Shown: in pieces, positions 53,200-64,000 of the stretch | Position numbering within the stretch: the first letter of the stretch is position 1 | Layout: each line of letters opens with the position of its first letter | The notes under the pieces: generated by a model | Told to the model about the DNA's origin: nothing | Database searches by the model: none | What the model saw: the letters and a program-made list of their open reading frames with translations, nothing else | Program-made: the position numbers and the translations under genes | NCBI RefSeq assembly: GCF_019112525.1 | Contig: NZ_CP077800.1 | Span: 4,154,001 to 4,218,000, forward strand | Reading direction: 5' to 3' | DNA length: 64,000 nt | Source: Modestobacter sp. L9-4 | GTDB taxonomy: Bacteria > Actinomycetota > Actinomycetes > Mycobacteriales > Geodermatophilaceae

Positions 53200-55005
53200 T
53201 CAGCGGGCGATCGAGCCGAACAGGGTGACCAGCCGGTCGGCGTGCGCGTCGAAGGTGTGCCGCTCGCGCGCCGCCAGCGCCGCCCGGCCGCCCGCCCGGG
53301 TGGCCAGCTCCCCGGCCAGGACGTCGGCCACGCCGTCGGCGGAGTCGTAGAACAGGCCGGTGCCGTCCTCGCGCAGCACCCGGGCCACCGAGACCAGCTG
53401 CCCGGGGTGGTCCGGCTGCAGCAGCGGCAGCCCCGCGGCCAGGCAGACCGGCAGCCGGGCGGGGGAGTTGAGGTCGTCCCAGCTGGCCCGGCGCAGCTCG
53501 CCGCCGTTGTCGCTGGGCAGGCGGTGCAGCCAGCCGGCGTCGTAGCGGGACAGCTCGCGCACCCAGTCCTCCGGCCCCACCGCGGGGTGCACGTGCACGT
53601 GGTCGGGTGCGGTCGCCAGCGCCTCGTCCAGCCACCCGGTCCACGACCCGGTCGGCCCCGGCGCCCGCACCCGCCCGTACAGGTGCGTGTGCACCCCGCG
53701 CCGGGCCAGCTCGACCAGCCAGTCGGCGTCCAGCCCGGCCGGGCGGCCGACGACCACGGTGTGCGGCTGACCGTCGGCGTCGGACAGCTTCGGCGACAAC
53801 GGTGCGTCGAGCCAGTCGCGCTTGGGCAGGTCGCCGTCCAGCACGCCGAGCCGCGCCGGGTCGACCCGGCCGCGCAGCGCGCCGGCGAACCAGTCGCGCT
53901 CCTCCTCGGTGGCCAGCAGGCAGGCGTCGGCGCCGGTGACCAGGTCGGCCAGCAGCGGCCACTCCCCGCGCACCATGCTGCGCTGCGGGGCCTCCTTGAA
54001 GTGCCAGACGAACGGGACGTCGGGGAACGCGGCGCGCACCGCGTGCGCGAACGGCACGGCCCGCCAGTTCAGCTGTGCCCAGACGACGTCGGGTGCCAGT
54101 GCGGCGACGCCGTCGCGCCAGGTGTCGCGGTCGAGGTCGGGCACGTGCCCGAAGGGCAGCGGCCCGACCGTGGAGTCGCCCAGCCCGTCGGTGGTCCACA
54201 GCCCGGTGAGCCGGTGCCCGCGCTCGCGCAGCGCCAGCACCCGCTCCGGGTTGAACGCCAGCTCGCCGACCAGCAGCACCGACAGCCCGTCGGGCTCGGG
54301 GTACGCGCGGTCGCGGAACCGGGCGTATCGGGCGACCTCGTCGACCTCACCGCTGTCGGTGGAGGCGAACCGCAGTGGCTGCGCGACCCGGTAGCGGCTG
54401 CGGAAGACGTTGAGCCCGCCGTCGCTGGACTCCCGGACAGCCCGAGACCGCTGCCCGGCGTGCCGGGTCCAGGTGCAGGTCACCCGGCCGGTGTCCCCCG
54501 TCGTGCCGCGGCCGGTGACGCGGTGCCAGAACAGCCGGTCGAGGTCGTCGGCCTCCAGCTCCGCGCGCTCGGTCCACCGGTCCGCCGTCCGGCGGTGGGC
54601 GACCTGCACGAGCTGGGCGTACGGGGTGCCGGCGGGCTCGGTGAGGGCGCTGCGGGCGAGCACGACGTCCGGGCCGGCCAGGCACGCCAGCAGGGCGGTG
54701 AGGTGGTCGGTGGCCCAGACGTCGTCGGCCGGCAGGTACGCGACCACCGGTGCGGCGGTGGCGTCCAGGCCGGTGTTGAGCGCAGCCCCCAGGCCCCGGT
54801 TCCGCGGGTGGGTGAGCAGCCGGACGCGCGGGTCGGCCAGCGCCTCCACCGCGGCGGCGACCGCCGCCGGGTCGGGGGAGCCGTCGTCGACGACGACGGC
54901 CTCCCAGTCGGTCACCTGCTGGGCGAGCAGCCCGTCGAGCGCGCGGGGCAGCCACGCCGACTGGTCGTGCACCGGGACCAGGACGGCGACCCGCGTGCCG
55001 GTCAC
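53200..55005 (-). CDS. Bifunctional glycosyltransferase, GT2 fused to GT-B (GT4-like)
   Basis: About 601 residues from GTG 55005, which overlaps the upstream gene's stop as GTGA. Residues 1-210 form a GT2 (GT-A) domain: VAVLVPVHDQSAWLPRALDG, VVVDDGSPDP and the acidic LPADDVW. From about 260 to the end is a GT-B domain with VLLVGELAFNPERVLALRER, PDVVWAQLNWRAVPF and the C-terminal HRLPSDNGGELRRASWDDLN region. It probably adds two sugars in turn. It belongs to a cell-surface glycan cluster with the three other transferases here. Confidence 0.82.
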   Translation of the reverse strand: MTGTRVAVLVPVHDQSAWLPRALDGLLAQQVTDWEAVVVDDGSPDPAAVAAAVEALADPRVRLLTHPRNRGLGAALNTGLDATAAPVVAYLPADDVWATDHLTALLACLAGPDVVLARSALTEPAGTPYAQLVQVAHRRTADRWTERAELEADDLDRLFWHRVTGRGTTGDTGRVTCTWTRHAGQRSRAVRESSDGGLNVFRSRYRVAQPLRFASTDSGEVDEVARYARFRDRAYPEPDGLSVLLVGELAFNPERVLALRERGHRLTGLWTTDGLGDSTVGPLPFGHVPDLDRDTWRDGVAALAPDVVWAQLNWRAVPFAHAVRAAFPDVPFVWHFKEAPQRSMVRGEWPLLADLVTGADACLLATEEERDWFAGALRGRVDPARLGVLDGDLPKRDWLDAPLSPKLSDADGQPHTVVVGRPAGLDADWLVELARRGVHTHLYGRVRAPGPTGSWTGWLDEALATAPDHVHVHPAVGPEDWVRELSRYDAGWLHRLPSDNGGELRRASWDDLNSPARLPVCLAAGLPLLQPDHPGQLVSVARVLREDGTGLFYDSADGVADVLAGELATRAGGRAALAARERHTFDAHADRLVTLFGSIAR

Positions 55006-56204
55006 GCCGGGACGGTCAGCGCCGGCTCGCCGCCCCGCACCTGCCGGTAGACGTCCGCGACCCGGGTGGACAGGTGCGGCCACGAGTAGTCCCGCGACCG
55101 CTCCCGGGCGCCCGCCGCGAGCCGGGCGCGCAGCTCCCGGTCGGCGACGAGCCGGTCCAGGGCGGCGGTGAGGGCGGGCACGTCACCGGGCGGGACGAGC
55201 AGGCCGGTCTCGCCGTGCCGCACCACCTCGGGGATGCCGCCGACGTCGCTGGCGACCACCGGCAGGCCGGCGACCATCGCCTCGACCAGCACCGACCCCA
55301 TCTCCTCGTAGGCCGAGGGGAGCACCAGCAGGTCCAGCGACGCCAGCACCCCGGGGACGGCGGAGTGCTCCACGAAGCCGCTCGTGCTGATCCGGTCGGC
55401 GGCCGGGCTGGCGCGGATGAGGGCGTGCACGCGGTCGCGCTCAGGTCCGTCGCCCACCACGACCAGGTCGGCCTCCTCCCGCATCGCGCCGAAGGCGGTG
55501 ACCAGCAGGTCGGCCCGCTTCTGTGCGGCCAGCCGGCCCACGTAGCCGATCCGCGGCCGGTCGTGCGCGGCCGTGCCCGGTGCACGCTCGAACAGGGTCG
55601 GCTCGAAGCCGGAGGGGATGACGTTGATCCGCCCGGCCGGGACGCCGTCGGCCCGCAGCGCGGCCGCCGTCCGCTCGGTGAGGACGACGACGGCGTCGGC
55701 CCGGCGCAGCGTGCTGCGCTCGATCAGCCCGCCGACGGCCCGCACCATCCGCGCGTGCAGCGAGTGCGCGGTGAGCGTGTGCCCGACGCTGCAGTGCACC
55801 GTGACGACGAGTGGGCAGCGGTGCCGCCGGGCGGCGAGCCGGGCCAGCACCAGGGTGGCGAGGTCCTCGCCCTGGTGGCCGTGCACGACGTCGACGGGGG
55901 CCGCACCGCGGGAGAGCGCGCGGGGGAGCGCGGCCAGTGCCCACAGCTGCCGGGCCCGGCGGGTGCGCACCCCCGTGCGGTGCACGAGCGCGCCGGCGCC
56001 CTGGCCGGTGGACCGGCGCGGCCCGCCCAGCCGCGAGGTGAGCACGGTCTGCGAGTGGCCCTGCGCGTCCAGGCAGCGGGTCAGCGCCGCGGTGTGGTTC
56101 TGCATCCCGCCGATCGGGTCGAACCGGGCGGTGCGGGCGTCCAGCCCGGCACCGTCGGCTGCTGCCGGCGGCTCGAAGACACTGCACAACCGCAGGACGT
56201 GCAC
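55002..56204 (-). CDS. Family 4 glycosyltransferase
   Basis: A 400-residue GT-B protein from GTG 56204 after GGAGG. The N-terminus VHVLRLCSVFEPP and DPIGGMQNHTAAL fit the acceptor domain with a Gly-rich loop. The C-terminal donor-binding domain has RPRIGYVGRLAAQKRADLLV and the E-x7-E motif in SAYEEMGSVLVEAMVAGLPV. It retains the anomeric configuration, using an NDP-sugar. Overlaps the next gene by four bases. Confidence 0.9.
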   Translation of the reverse strand: MHVLRLCSVFEPPAAADGAGLDARTARFDPIGGMQNHTAALTRCLDAQGHSQTVLTSRLGGPRRSTGQGAGALVHRTGVRTRRARQLWALAALPRALSRGAAPVDVVHGHQGEDLATLVLARLAARRHRCPLVVTVHCSVGHTLTAHSLHARMVRAVGGLIERSTLRRADAVVVLTERTAAALRADGVPAGRINVIPSGFEPTLFERAPGTAAHDRPRIGYVGRLAAQKRADLLVTAFGAMREEADLVVVGDGPERDRVHALIRASPAADRISTSGFVEHSAVPGVLASLDLLVLPSAYEEMGSVLVEAMVAGLPVVASDVGGIPEVVRHGETGLLVPPGDVPALTAALDRLVADRELRARLAAGARERSRDYSWPHLSTRVADVYRQVRGGEPALTVPA

Positions 56205-56334
56205 CCTGCCACCTCCGCGTCCGACGACCGTCGGCTGCGGTCGGTTGTGCGCAGTAGAGCACGTCCACCCGCCGCGGCGCCCGGTGCGCGGGCCCGGTGA
56301 GCGGGGTGCCCGGGCGCCGGGCAGGATGCCCTGC

Positions 56335-57399
56335 GTGCCGCTCCCGCTCGCCGACCCCGCCGTCCGCCGGGTCGCCCTCGTGCGGCTGCGGGTCGGCCTG
56401 GGTGACCTGCTCTGCTCGGCGCCGGCGCTGCGCCGGCTCCGCGAGCACCGCCCCGACCTGCACGTCACCCTCATCACCTGGCCGGAGATGGCCGGGGTGG
56501 TCGAGCGCTACGCCGACGACGTCGACGAGCTGCTGCCCTTCCCCGGTGCCGAGGGCATCCCCGAGCGGACGCCGGACCCCGCGGGCTGGGCGCCGTTCCT
56601 CGCCGCCGCGCACGAGCGGGACTTCGACCTGGCGCTGCAGGTCTACGGCGACCGGCCGCCGGCCAACCGGGTGACCGCCTCGCTGGGGGCGCGCATCGTG
56701 GGCGGGTTCGCCCCGACCGGCTGGGACCCGCCGGCGGGCACCGAGGCGACCCACCTGCGCTACCCGCTGGACCTGCACGAGGCGCAGCGGCACCTGCGGC
56801 TGTTCGAGCACCTCGGGCTGCCGGCCGGTCCGCCGCCGGCGATGCACTTCCCGCTCACCGCCGCCGACCGCGCCGAGCACGCCGCCACCCTGGCCGCCAC
56901 GGGTCTGACGCCCGGCCGCTACGTCGTCCTGCACCCGGGCGCCTCCGCGCCGACTCGCCAGTGGCCCACCGAGCGGTACGCCGCGGTCGGGGACGCGCTC
57001 GCCGCCGACGGCTGGGACGTCGTCCTCACCGGGGTGCCCGGCGAGCGGGGGATCAGCGCCACGGTGCGGGAGCGGATGCGGGCGCCGGTCACCGACCTGA
57101 CGGGTGCGACGAGCCTGGGCGGGCTGGCCGCGCTGCTGGCCGACAGCGCCGTGCTGATCGGCAACGACACCGGGTCCGCGCACCTGGCCGTCGCCGTCGG
57201 AGCCGCCAGCGTCACCGTGTTCCTGCCCGGGGACCCCGTCCGCTGGGCGCACACCGGGCCGCGGCAGCGGGCGGTGGTGGCCGACGTGCCCTGCGCACCG
57301 TGCCCGCACCTGGTCTGCCCGATCGACTTCCGCTGCGCCGCCTCGGTGCGGGTGGCCGCCGTCGTGGCCGCGGCCCGCGAGCTGGTGGACGTCCGGTGA
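56335..57399 (+). CDS. Family 9 glycosyltransferase (heptosyltransferase-like)
   Basis: About 354 residues from GTG 56335 (ATG 56326 is also possible; CAGGAT at 56322-56327 is a -10-like element). GT9 hallmarks are VRLRVGLGDLLCSAPALRRL at the N-terminus, VLHPGASAPTRQWP and the C-terminal LIGNDTGSAHLAVAVGAASV. It ends with PCAPCPHLVCPIDFRC, a Cys cluster seen in this family. Probably transfers heptose or a related sugar for a surface glycan. It is divergent from the GT4 gene and overlaps the next gene as GTGA. Confidence 0.88.
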   Translation: MPLPLADPAVRRVALVRLRVGLGDLLCSAPALRRLREHRPDLHVTLITWPEMAGVVERYADDVDELLPFPGAEGIPERTPDPAGWAPFLAAAHERDFDLALQVYGDRPPANRVTASLGARIVGGFAPTGWDPPAGTEATHLRYPLDLHEAQRHLRLFEHLGLPAGPPPAMHFPLTAADRAEHAATLAATGLTPGRYVVLHPGASAPTRQWPTERYAAVGDALAADGWDVVLTGVPGERGISATVRERMRAPVTDLTGATSLGGLAALLADSAVLIGNDTGSAHLAVAVGAASVTVFLPGDPVRWAHTGPRQRAVVADVPCAPCPHLVCPIDFRCAASVRVAAVVAAARELVDVR

Positions 57400-58445
57400 G
57401 CCGCCGCATCAGCCTGGTCGCCGACTCCGACGCCTGGGGCGGGGCCGAGGTGTACCTGACCCACCTGCTGCAGAACGCCGCCGACTCGGGTTGGACGGCG
57501 TCGCTGGTGGTCGCCGAGCCGGTGGCCGACGGGTTCGCCCGGCGCCTGCCCGGGATCCCGACCACCGTCGTCCCGCTGGTCCGGCACCGCAGCGACGCCC
57601 CGGAGGTGCGGGCCGCGCTTGCCGCCCAGCAGCCCGACGCCGTCCTGGTCAACCTGGTCGACCCCGGCTCGAACGCCGCCGCGGTCACCGCCGCGCTGGC
57701 CACCGCGCCCACCGCCGGCGTGCTGCACCTGCCCGGCGACACCGGCACCGGTGCGCAGCGGAGTGCGCTGGCCGACCTCTACGGCCGGCTCGGCCTGGTG
57801 CTGGGCACCTGCGAGGACGCCCGCGAGCAGGTGGTCACCGAGCTGGGCGTCGCCCGCGAGCGCACCGGCGTCGTCCCCAACGGCGTGCACCTGCCGGCGG
57901 TCGCCACCGGGCCGGCCGGGCACACACCGCCGCGGATCGGTGCGTTCGGGCGGCTGACCGCGCAGAAGGGCTTCGACCTGCTGCTCGGTGCGGTGCGCCG
58001 GCTGGTCGCCGAGGACCGCGAGCTGGACGTCGTCATCGGCGGGCACGGACGGGACGCCGACCGGCTGCGGGAGCTGGCCGCCGGGCTGCCGGTGAGGTTC
58101 ACCGGCTTCGTCGACGACGCGCCCGCGTTCCTCGCCGACGTCGACCTCTTCGCCCTGTCCTCCCGCCGGGAGGCGTTGCCGCTGGTACTGCTGGAGGCGA
58201 TGGCGGCCGGGCTGCCGTGCGTCACCACCGCCGTCGGAGACGTGGTCGGGGCGGTGGGGGAGGACGCGGTCGTCGTCCCGGTCGGGGACGAGGTGGCGAT
58301 GGCCGCCGCGCTCGGTGCGCTGCTGGACGACGCCGACCGGCGGGCCGACCTCGGTGCGCGGGCCCGGGAGCGCGCCGTCCGGGAGATGGGCGCACCCCTG
58401 ATGGCCCGCCGGACGTTCGCGCTCCTGGACCGCCTCGTCGGCTGA
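57396..58445 (+). CDS. Family 4 glycosyltransferase
   Basis: A 349-residue GT-B protein whose GTG 57396 overlaps the GT9 stop. The N-terminus SRRISLVADSDAWGGAEVYL has the Gly-rich acceptor loop; the donor domain has PRIGAFGRLTAQKGFDLLLG and SSRREALPLVLLEAMAAGLP with both family Glu residues. It is the last of four transferases in the 53.2-58.4 kb cluster. Confidence 0.9.
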   Translation: MSRRISLVADSDAWGGAEVYLTHLLQNAADSGWTASLVVAEPVADGFARRLPGIPTTVVPLVRHRSDAPEVRAALAAQQPDAVLVNLVDPGSNAAAVTAALATAPTAGVLHLPGDTGTGAQRSALADLYGRLGLVLGTCEDAREQVVTELGVARERTGVVPNGVHLPAVATGPAGHTPPRIGAFGRLTAQKGFDLLLGAVRRLVAEDRELDVVIGGHGRDADRLRELAAGLPVRFTGFVDDAPAFLADVDLFALSSRREALPLVLLEAMAAGLPCVTTAVGDVVGAVGEDAVVVPVGDEVAMAAALGALLDDADRRADLGARARERAVREMGAPLMARRTFALLDRLVG

Positions 58446-58530
58446 GTCGCCGGGCGGCTGGGCGTGGCCTGTGACGATCGGGCCGAGCCGGACATGTGTC
58501 GGACGTGATCTCGACGCAGGGGCCGCCCCG

Positions 58531-59079
58531 ATGACCAGCCCACCCGGAGCAGACGACCACTTCGCCACCGTCTACCGCACCTCCGGCACGGCGGTGCTGG
58601 GCTACGCGCTGCGCCGGTGTGCCTCCCGCGAGGACGCGCTGGACGTCGTGGCCGAGACCTTCGCGACCGCCTGGCGACGCCGCGCCGACCTGCCGGCCGA
58701 CCCGGCCGAGGCGCGCCCGTGGCTGTTCGGCATCGCCCGGCACTGCCTGGCCAACAGCACCCGCAGCGCCGCCCGGACGGGCCGCCTCGGCAGTCGGCTC
58801 GCGGGTTCGTTCGTGCCCGACGCGGTGCCCGACCCGGCGGTGCTGCACGAGCAGTCGGTGGCCGCCCGGCGGATGCGCGACGCGCTCGCCGAGCTCTCCG
58901 CCGAGGACCGGGAGCTGGTGACCCTCATCGCCTGGGAGGGCCTGATTCCGGCCGGGGCCGCCGCCGTCCTCGGCCTCACCACCGGCGCGGCCCGCACCCG
59001 GCTGTACCGCGCCCGCACCCGGCTGAGGACCGTCCTCGCCGCCACCGCCGACGCAGAGGAGACCGACCATGCTCGCTGA
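58531..59079 (+). CDS. ECF-type RNA polymerase sigma factor
   Basis: A 182-residue protein from ATG 58531 after CAGGGG. Region 2 is clear (VLGYALRRCASREDALDVVA, TFATAWRR), with ARPWLFGIARHCLANSTR ahead of region 4 (LAELSAEDRELVTLIAWEGL, AAVLGLTTGAARTRLYRART). The 11-base overlap with the next gene, which encodes a membrane protein, is typical of a sigma/anti-sigma pair. No cognate promoter motif could be assigned. Confidence 0.93.
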   Translation: MTSPPGADDHFATVYRTSGTAVLGYALRRCASREDALDVVAETFATAWRRRADLPADPAEARPWLFGIARHCLANSTRSAARTGRLGSRLAGSFVPDAVPDPAVLHEQSVAARRMRDALAELSAEDRELVTLIAWEGLIPAGAAAVLGLTTGAARTRLYRARTRLRTVLAATADAEETDHAR

Positions 59080-60358
59080 CCGGGAACTGGACGCGCTCCT
59101 CGACGCCGGCGCCGCCGTGCGGGACGTCGACCTGCCGCCGCTGCCCGAGGACTTCCTGCACGTGCTGCAGACCTCCGACCGGGACGACGCACCGGCGTCG
59201 GTGCTCGCCGCCCGGCAGCTGGTCTCCGACGCCCACGAGGCGCGGACCACCCCGCGACGCCGGCGGCCCTCCCGCCGCGTCGCCGTGCGTGCCGGCGCGG
59301 CCGTGCTCGCCCTCGCAGCGGCGTGGACCACGGCGGTCGTGATCGCACCGGAGGAGGGTCGTGCCCCGGAGGTGCCGACCGCGCAGCCGCCCGTCGTCGA
59401 GGCGCCGGTGCCCGCGCCGCTCCCGACGCCCGCGGAGCCCATCGACCCGCCGGGTGGGCTGTCGCTGGTCGCCGCCGAGGCCGTCACCTTCCCGTGGTCA
59501 CTCGACCCCGCCCCGGTGGGCCTGGCCGTGCAGCTGACCCAGGTCGGCGGCCCCACGCCGTTCGGGGAGCAGCCCCCCGGCTGGATCGCCGAGTACCGCT
59601 CGGCGGACGAACCCGGCTTCACGTTCACGGTCAGCCAGACCGACCCCCGCGACCTCGGCCCCGGGAACGGCTCGTCGCCGCCGACCGGCGTCGTGGAGAG
59701 CAGGACGGTGACGGTGGCCGGGACACCGGCCGACGCCCGGCGGATCGTGCGGGACGCGCCGGACTGCGAGCCGGTCCCCGGCCGGCTGGACCGGACGGAG
59801 CCCCCCGCGCAGGTCTGCTCCGACACCCTCGCCGAGCTGGTCTGGCACCGTCCCGACGGTCGCTGGCTGCAGGTCTGGGGCGAGGGTGACACCTACGGGC
59901 GGGTCGACGCCGTGGTGGCGGTGGCCCAGTCGGTCGTCGAGCGGCCCCAGCCGGTGGCGGTCCAGGTGGGCCTGGCCCCGGAGGGCTGGACGGTGGCCAG
60001 CTACGAGTCCGGCAGCAACCTGACGCTGGTCGACGACGCGACTCCCAGCTTCCGCAACCAGGTCAACGTCAGCATGTGGGGCCGGTGGGACACCGACCAC
60101 ACCGTGCCCGGGTACCTGCAGTACCTGGCCCAGGGCGAGCCGGTGGAGGCGGTGACCGTCCAGGGGCGGCCCGCCGAGCTGGCCTCGGTGCCCGACCCGT
60201 TGACCGGTCCCGGCTTCCCGGACGAGCCTGAGCCGGCGCGGACGTGGTACGTCATGGGCCAGGTGCCGGGTGGTCCGGTCTTCCTCCTGCAGGCCCCGGA
60301 CACCCTGTCCCGCGAGGACGTGCTGGCGGTCGCCGAACAGGTCACCTACGAGCCCTGA
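59069..60358 (+). CDS. Single-span membrane protein, probable regulatory partner of the ECF sigma factor
   Basis: A 429-residue protein; ATG 59069 overlaps the sigma gene by 11 bases. About 65 cytoplasmic residues (LADRELDALLDAGAAVRDVD) precede one membrane helix (AVLALAAAWTTAVVIA) and a 340-residue extracytoplasmic, mostly beta region with several Cys (CEPVP, VCSDTL) that could form a disulfide. The anti-sigma role is inferred from the operon; there is no zinc-binding HxxxCxxC motif. Confidence 0.75.
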   Translation: MLADRELDALLDAGAAVRDVDLPPLPEDFLHVLQTSDRDDAPASVLAARQLVSDAHEARTTPRRRRPSRRVAVRAGAAVLALAAAWTTAVVIAPEEGRAPEVPTAQPPVVEAPVPAPLPTPAEPIDPPGGLSLVAAEAVTFPWSLDPAPVGLAVQLTQVGGPTPFGEQPPGWIAEYRSADEPGFTFTVSQTDPRDLGPGNGSSPPTGVVESRTVTVAGTPADARRIVRDAPDCEPVPGRLDRTEPPAQVCSDTLAELVWHRPDGRWLQVWGEGDTYGRVDAVVAVAQSVVERPQPVAVQVGLAPEGWTVASYESGSNLTLVDDATPSFRNQVNVSMWGRWDTDHTVPGYLQYLAQGEPVEAVTVQGRPAELASVPDPLTGPGFPDEPEPARTWYVMGQVPGGPVFLLQAPDTLSREDVLAVAEQVTYEP

Positions 60359-62606
<2,248 letters not shown>

Positions 62607-62610
<4 letters not shown>

Positions 62611-63794
62611 CCAGCGGGATGAGCAACGACGAGATGAGCGCGGACGTGAGCAGCGCCCAGGACCCCACCCCGCCGGACGTCGCCCCGGACGAGACGGCAC
62701 CGGACGAGACGGCACCGGACGAGACGGCACCGGACGAGACGGCACCGGACGGGACGGCACCGGACGGGACGGCACCGGGCGAGACAGCACCGGAGGGGAC
62801 GCCGGCCGGGCCCGCGCAGGACCCCACGCCCCCGGACGTCGCCCCCGACGAGGCGCCGCCCCGGCGGATCGGCACCCACCGGGTGATGCGGGTCAACGAC
62901 CCCGCCGGCGACGCGGCCAAGGTCGCCGTCCTCACCGGGGCGCTGCCCTGGCTGCGGGAGTTCCACGGCAACGTCGTGGTGGTCAAGTACGGCGGCCACG
63001 CGATGGTCGACGAGGAGTGCCGCCGCGCGTTCGCCGAGGACATGGTCTTCCTGCGGACCTGCGGCATCCTGCCCGTCGTCGTGCACGGCGGCGGCCCGCA
63101 GATCAGCTCGATGCTCAACCGGCTGGGCATCAGCAGCGAGTTCCGCGGGGGCCTGCGGGTCACCACCGAGGAGACCATCGACGTCGTCCGGATGGTGCTC
63201 ACCGGGCAGGTGGGCCCGGAGGTCGTCGGCCTGATCAACTCCCACGGCCCGCTGGCCGTCGGGCTGTCCGGTGAGGACGGCGGGCTGTTCACCGCCGAGC
63301 GCACCGCCGCCGTCGTCGACGGCGAGCCGGTCGACGTCGGGCTGGTCGGGGACGTCGTGGCCGTCGACCCGGCGCCGGTCACCGCGCTGCTGGAGGCCGG
63401 GCACATCCCGGTCGTGGCCACCGTGGCGCCCGACGCCTCGGGCCAGGTGCACAACGTCAACGCCGACACCGCCGCCGCCGCGCTGGCCGTGGCGCTGGGC
63501 GCGGTCAAGCTCGTCGTCCTCACCGACGTCGAGGGCCTCTACGCCAACTGGCCCGACCGGGACTCCCTGGTCGAGCAGATCGACGCCCGCGAGCTGGCCG
63601 GGATCCTGCCCGACCTGGACGCCGGGATGATCCCGAAGATGGCCGCCTGCCTGCGGGCGGTCGAGGGCGGGGTGAAGCGGGCGACCGTCGTCGACGGCCG
63701 GCTGCCGCACGCCCTGCTGCTGGAGATGTTCACCACCGAGGGCACCGGGACGATGGTCGTCCCGGCCGACACAGACGGGGAGGCGACAGCATGA
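62607..63794 (+). CDS. argB: Acetylglutamate kinase with a repetitive acidic N-terminal extension
   Basis: A 395-residue frame from GTG 62607, which overlaps argJ as GTGA. The kinase proper begins near residue 95 and is intact: [20 protein letters not shown] (first Gly-rich loop after), [26 protein letters not shown] and [20 protein letters not shown]. ArgB is usually about 300 residues; the extra 95 are mostly [10 protein letters not shown] repeats flanked by two copies of [13 protein letters not shown]. In-frame ATG codons at 62619, 62634 and 62886 offer shorter alternatives; the last would exclude the whole extension but has no good ribosome-binding site. Confidence 0.94.
62656..62852 (+). 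repeat. Coding 15-bp tandem repeat in argB with flanking 36-bp direct repeats
   Basis: Eight units of the form CGGACGAGACGGCAC run from 62686 to 62805; the first four are identical and later ones drift. A near-identical segment (CAGGACCCCAC and CCGGACGTCGCCCC) flanks it on both sides at 62658-62693 and 62818-62852. The 15-bp period keeps the reading frame. Confidence 0.92.
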
Positions 63795-64000
63795 CGACGC
63801 ACACCGAGGAGCTGGCCACCCGCTGGTCGGCCGTGATGATGGGCAACTACAAGACCCCGCCCGTGGCCCTGGCCCGCGGCGCCGGCGCCAGCGTCTGGGA
63901 CGTCGACGGCCGGGAGTACACCGACCTGCTCGGCGGGATCGCCACCACGATCCTGGGCCACGCCCACCCGGCGGTCGTGCACGCGATCACCGCGCAGGCG
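63791..64000 (+). CDS. argD: Acetylornithine aminotransferase (N-terminal part; runs off the window)
   Basis: ATG 63791 overlaps the argB stop as ATGA. The visible 70 residues, [40 protein letters not shown] and [11 protein letters not shown], are those of class III aminotransferases of the ArgD type. The PLP lysine lies beyond the window. It makes acetylornithine. Confidence 0.93.
   Translation, partial: MTTHTEELATRWSAVMMGNYKTPPVALARGAGASVWDVDGREYTDLLGGIATTILGHAHPAVVHAITAQA

Overview
The window is high-GC DNA with strong G/C bias at third codon positions, GTG starts almost as common as ATG, many 4-base GTGA/ATGA gene overlaps, and several promoters whose TAnnnT -10 element ends six bases before the start codon (leaderless genes). 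Together with an NnaR-type HemD/winged-helix regulator, ANTAR signalling and actinobacterial versions of infC, pheST and argCJBD, this points to an actinobacterium. The style fits Geodermatophilaceae (Blastococcus, Modestobacter or Geodermatophilus relatives), but the genus is an inference. It is a chromosomal segment. I saw no rRNA, tRNA, CRISPR array, insertion sequence or prophage.

Layout. 1-5.9 kb: end of a lipoprotein gene, then a tightly coupled leftward operon (SDR epimerase, GT2, DUF2064 transferase, methyltransferase, cytochrome b/molybdopterin oxidoreductase, membrane protein). It diverges from a GT87-type membrane mannosyltransferase, which is followed by a 44-bp hairpin repeat array. 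8-22 kb: membrane protein, GAF-ANTAR regulator, two TauE permeases, a membrane GGDEF-EAL protein, a DUF3516 RNA helicase, an SDR, YidD, two related membrane proteins, ArfB, and an MmcQ/YjbR protein. 22.3-27.8 kb: assimilatory nitrate reductase, nirB and nirD. 27.8-30.8 kb: a decayed patch with a gnd fragment, frameshifted SDR and LysR genes, and a hydrolase gene with an internal amber codon. 31-37.4 kb: an unknown protein, a frameshifted DUF2000 gene divergent from an AraC regulator, and two tandem large membrane proteins with a sigma-factor-like N-terminus (one frameshifted). 37.6-41.8 kb: nitrate transporter narK, cyanase cynS, an FNT channel and the regulator nnaR. 42.4-45 kb: infC-rpmI-rplT behind a structured leader, then a TrmH-family methyltransferase. 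45-51 kb: an EAL-DICT-LOV-GGDEF photoreceptor candidate divergent from pheST, then an SDR. 51.8-58.4 kb: a diacylglycerol kinase-like protein, a STAS protein and four glycosyltransferases. 58.5-60.4 kb: an ECF sigma factor and its probable membrane partner. 60.4-64 kb: argCJBD (argD runs off the end) behind an ARG-box-like site.

How genes work together. NarK imports nitrate, the molybdoenzyme reduces it to nitrite, and NirBD reduces nitrite to ammonium. CynS makes ammonia from cyanate, the adjacent FNT channel probably moves nitrite or a related anion, and NnaR probably regulates the set. Two c-di-GMP enzymes, one with every residue expected of a blue-light LOV sensor, suggest light- and membrane-linked second-messenger control. 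The most unusual items are the LOV/DICT c-di-GMP enzyme, the tandem sigma-like membrane proteins, infC with an ATC start behind an attenuator-like leader, ArgB with a repetitive acidic N-terminal extension, and four single-base G/C-run deletions plus one nonsense mutation packed into 5 kb.
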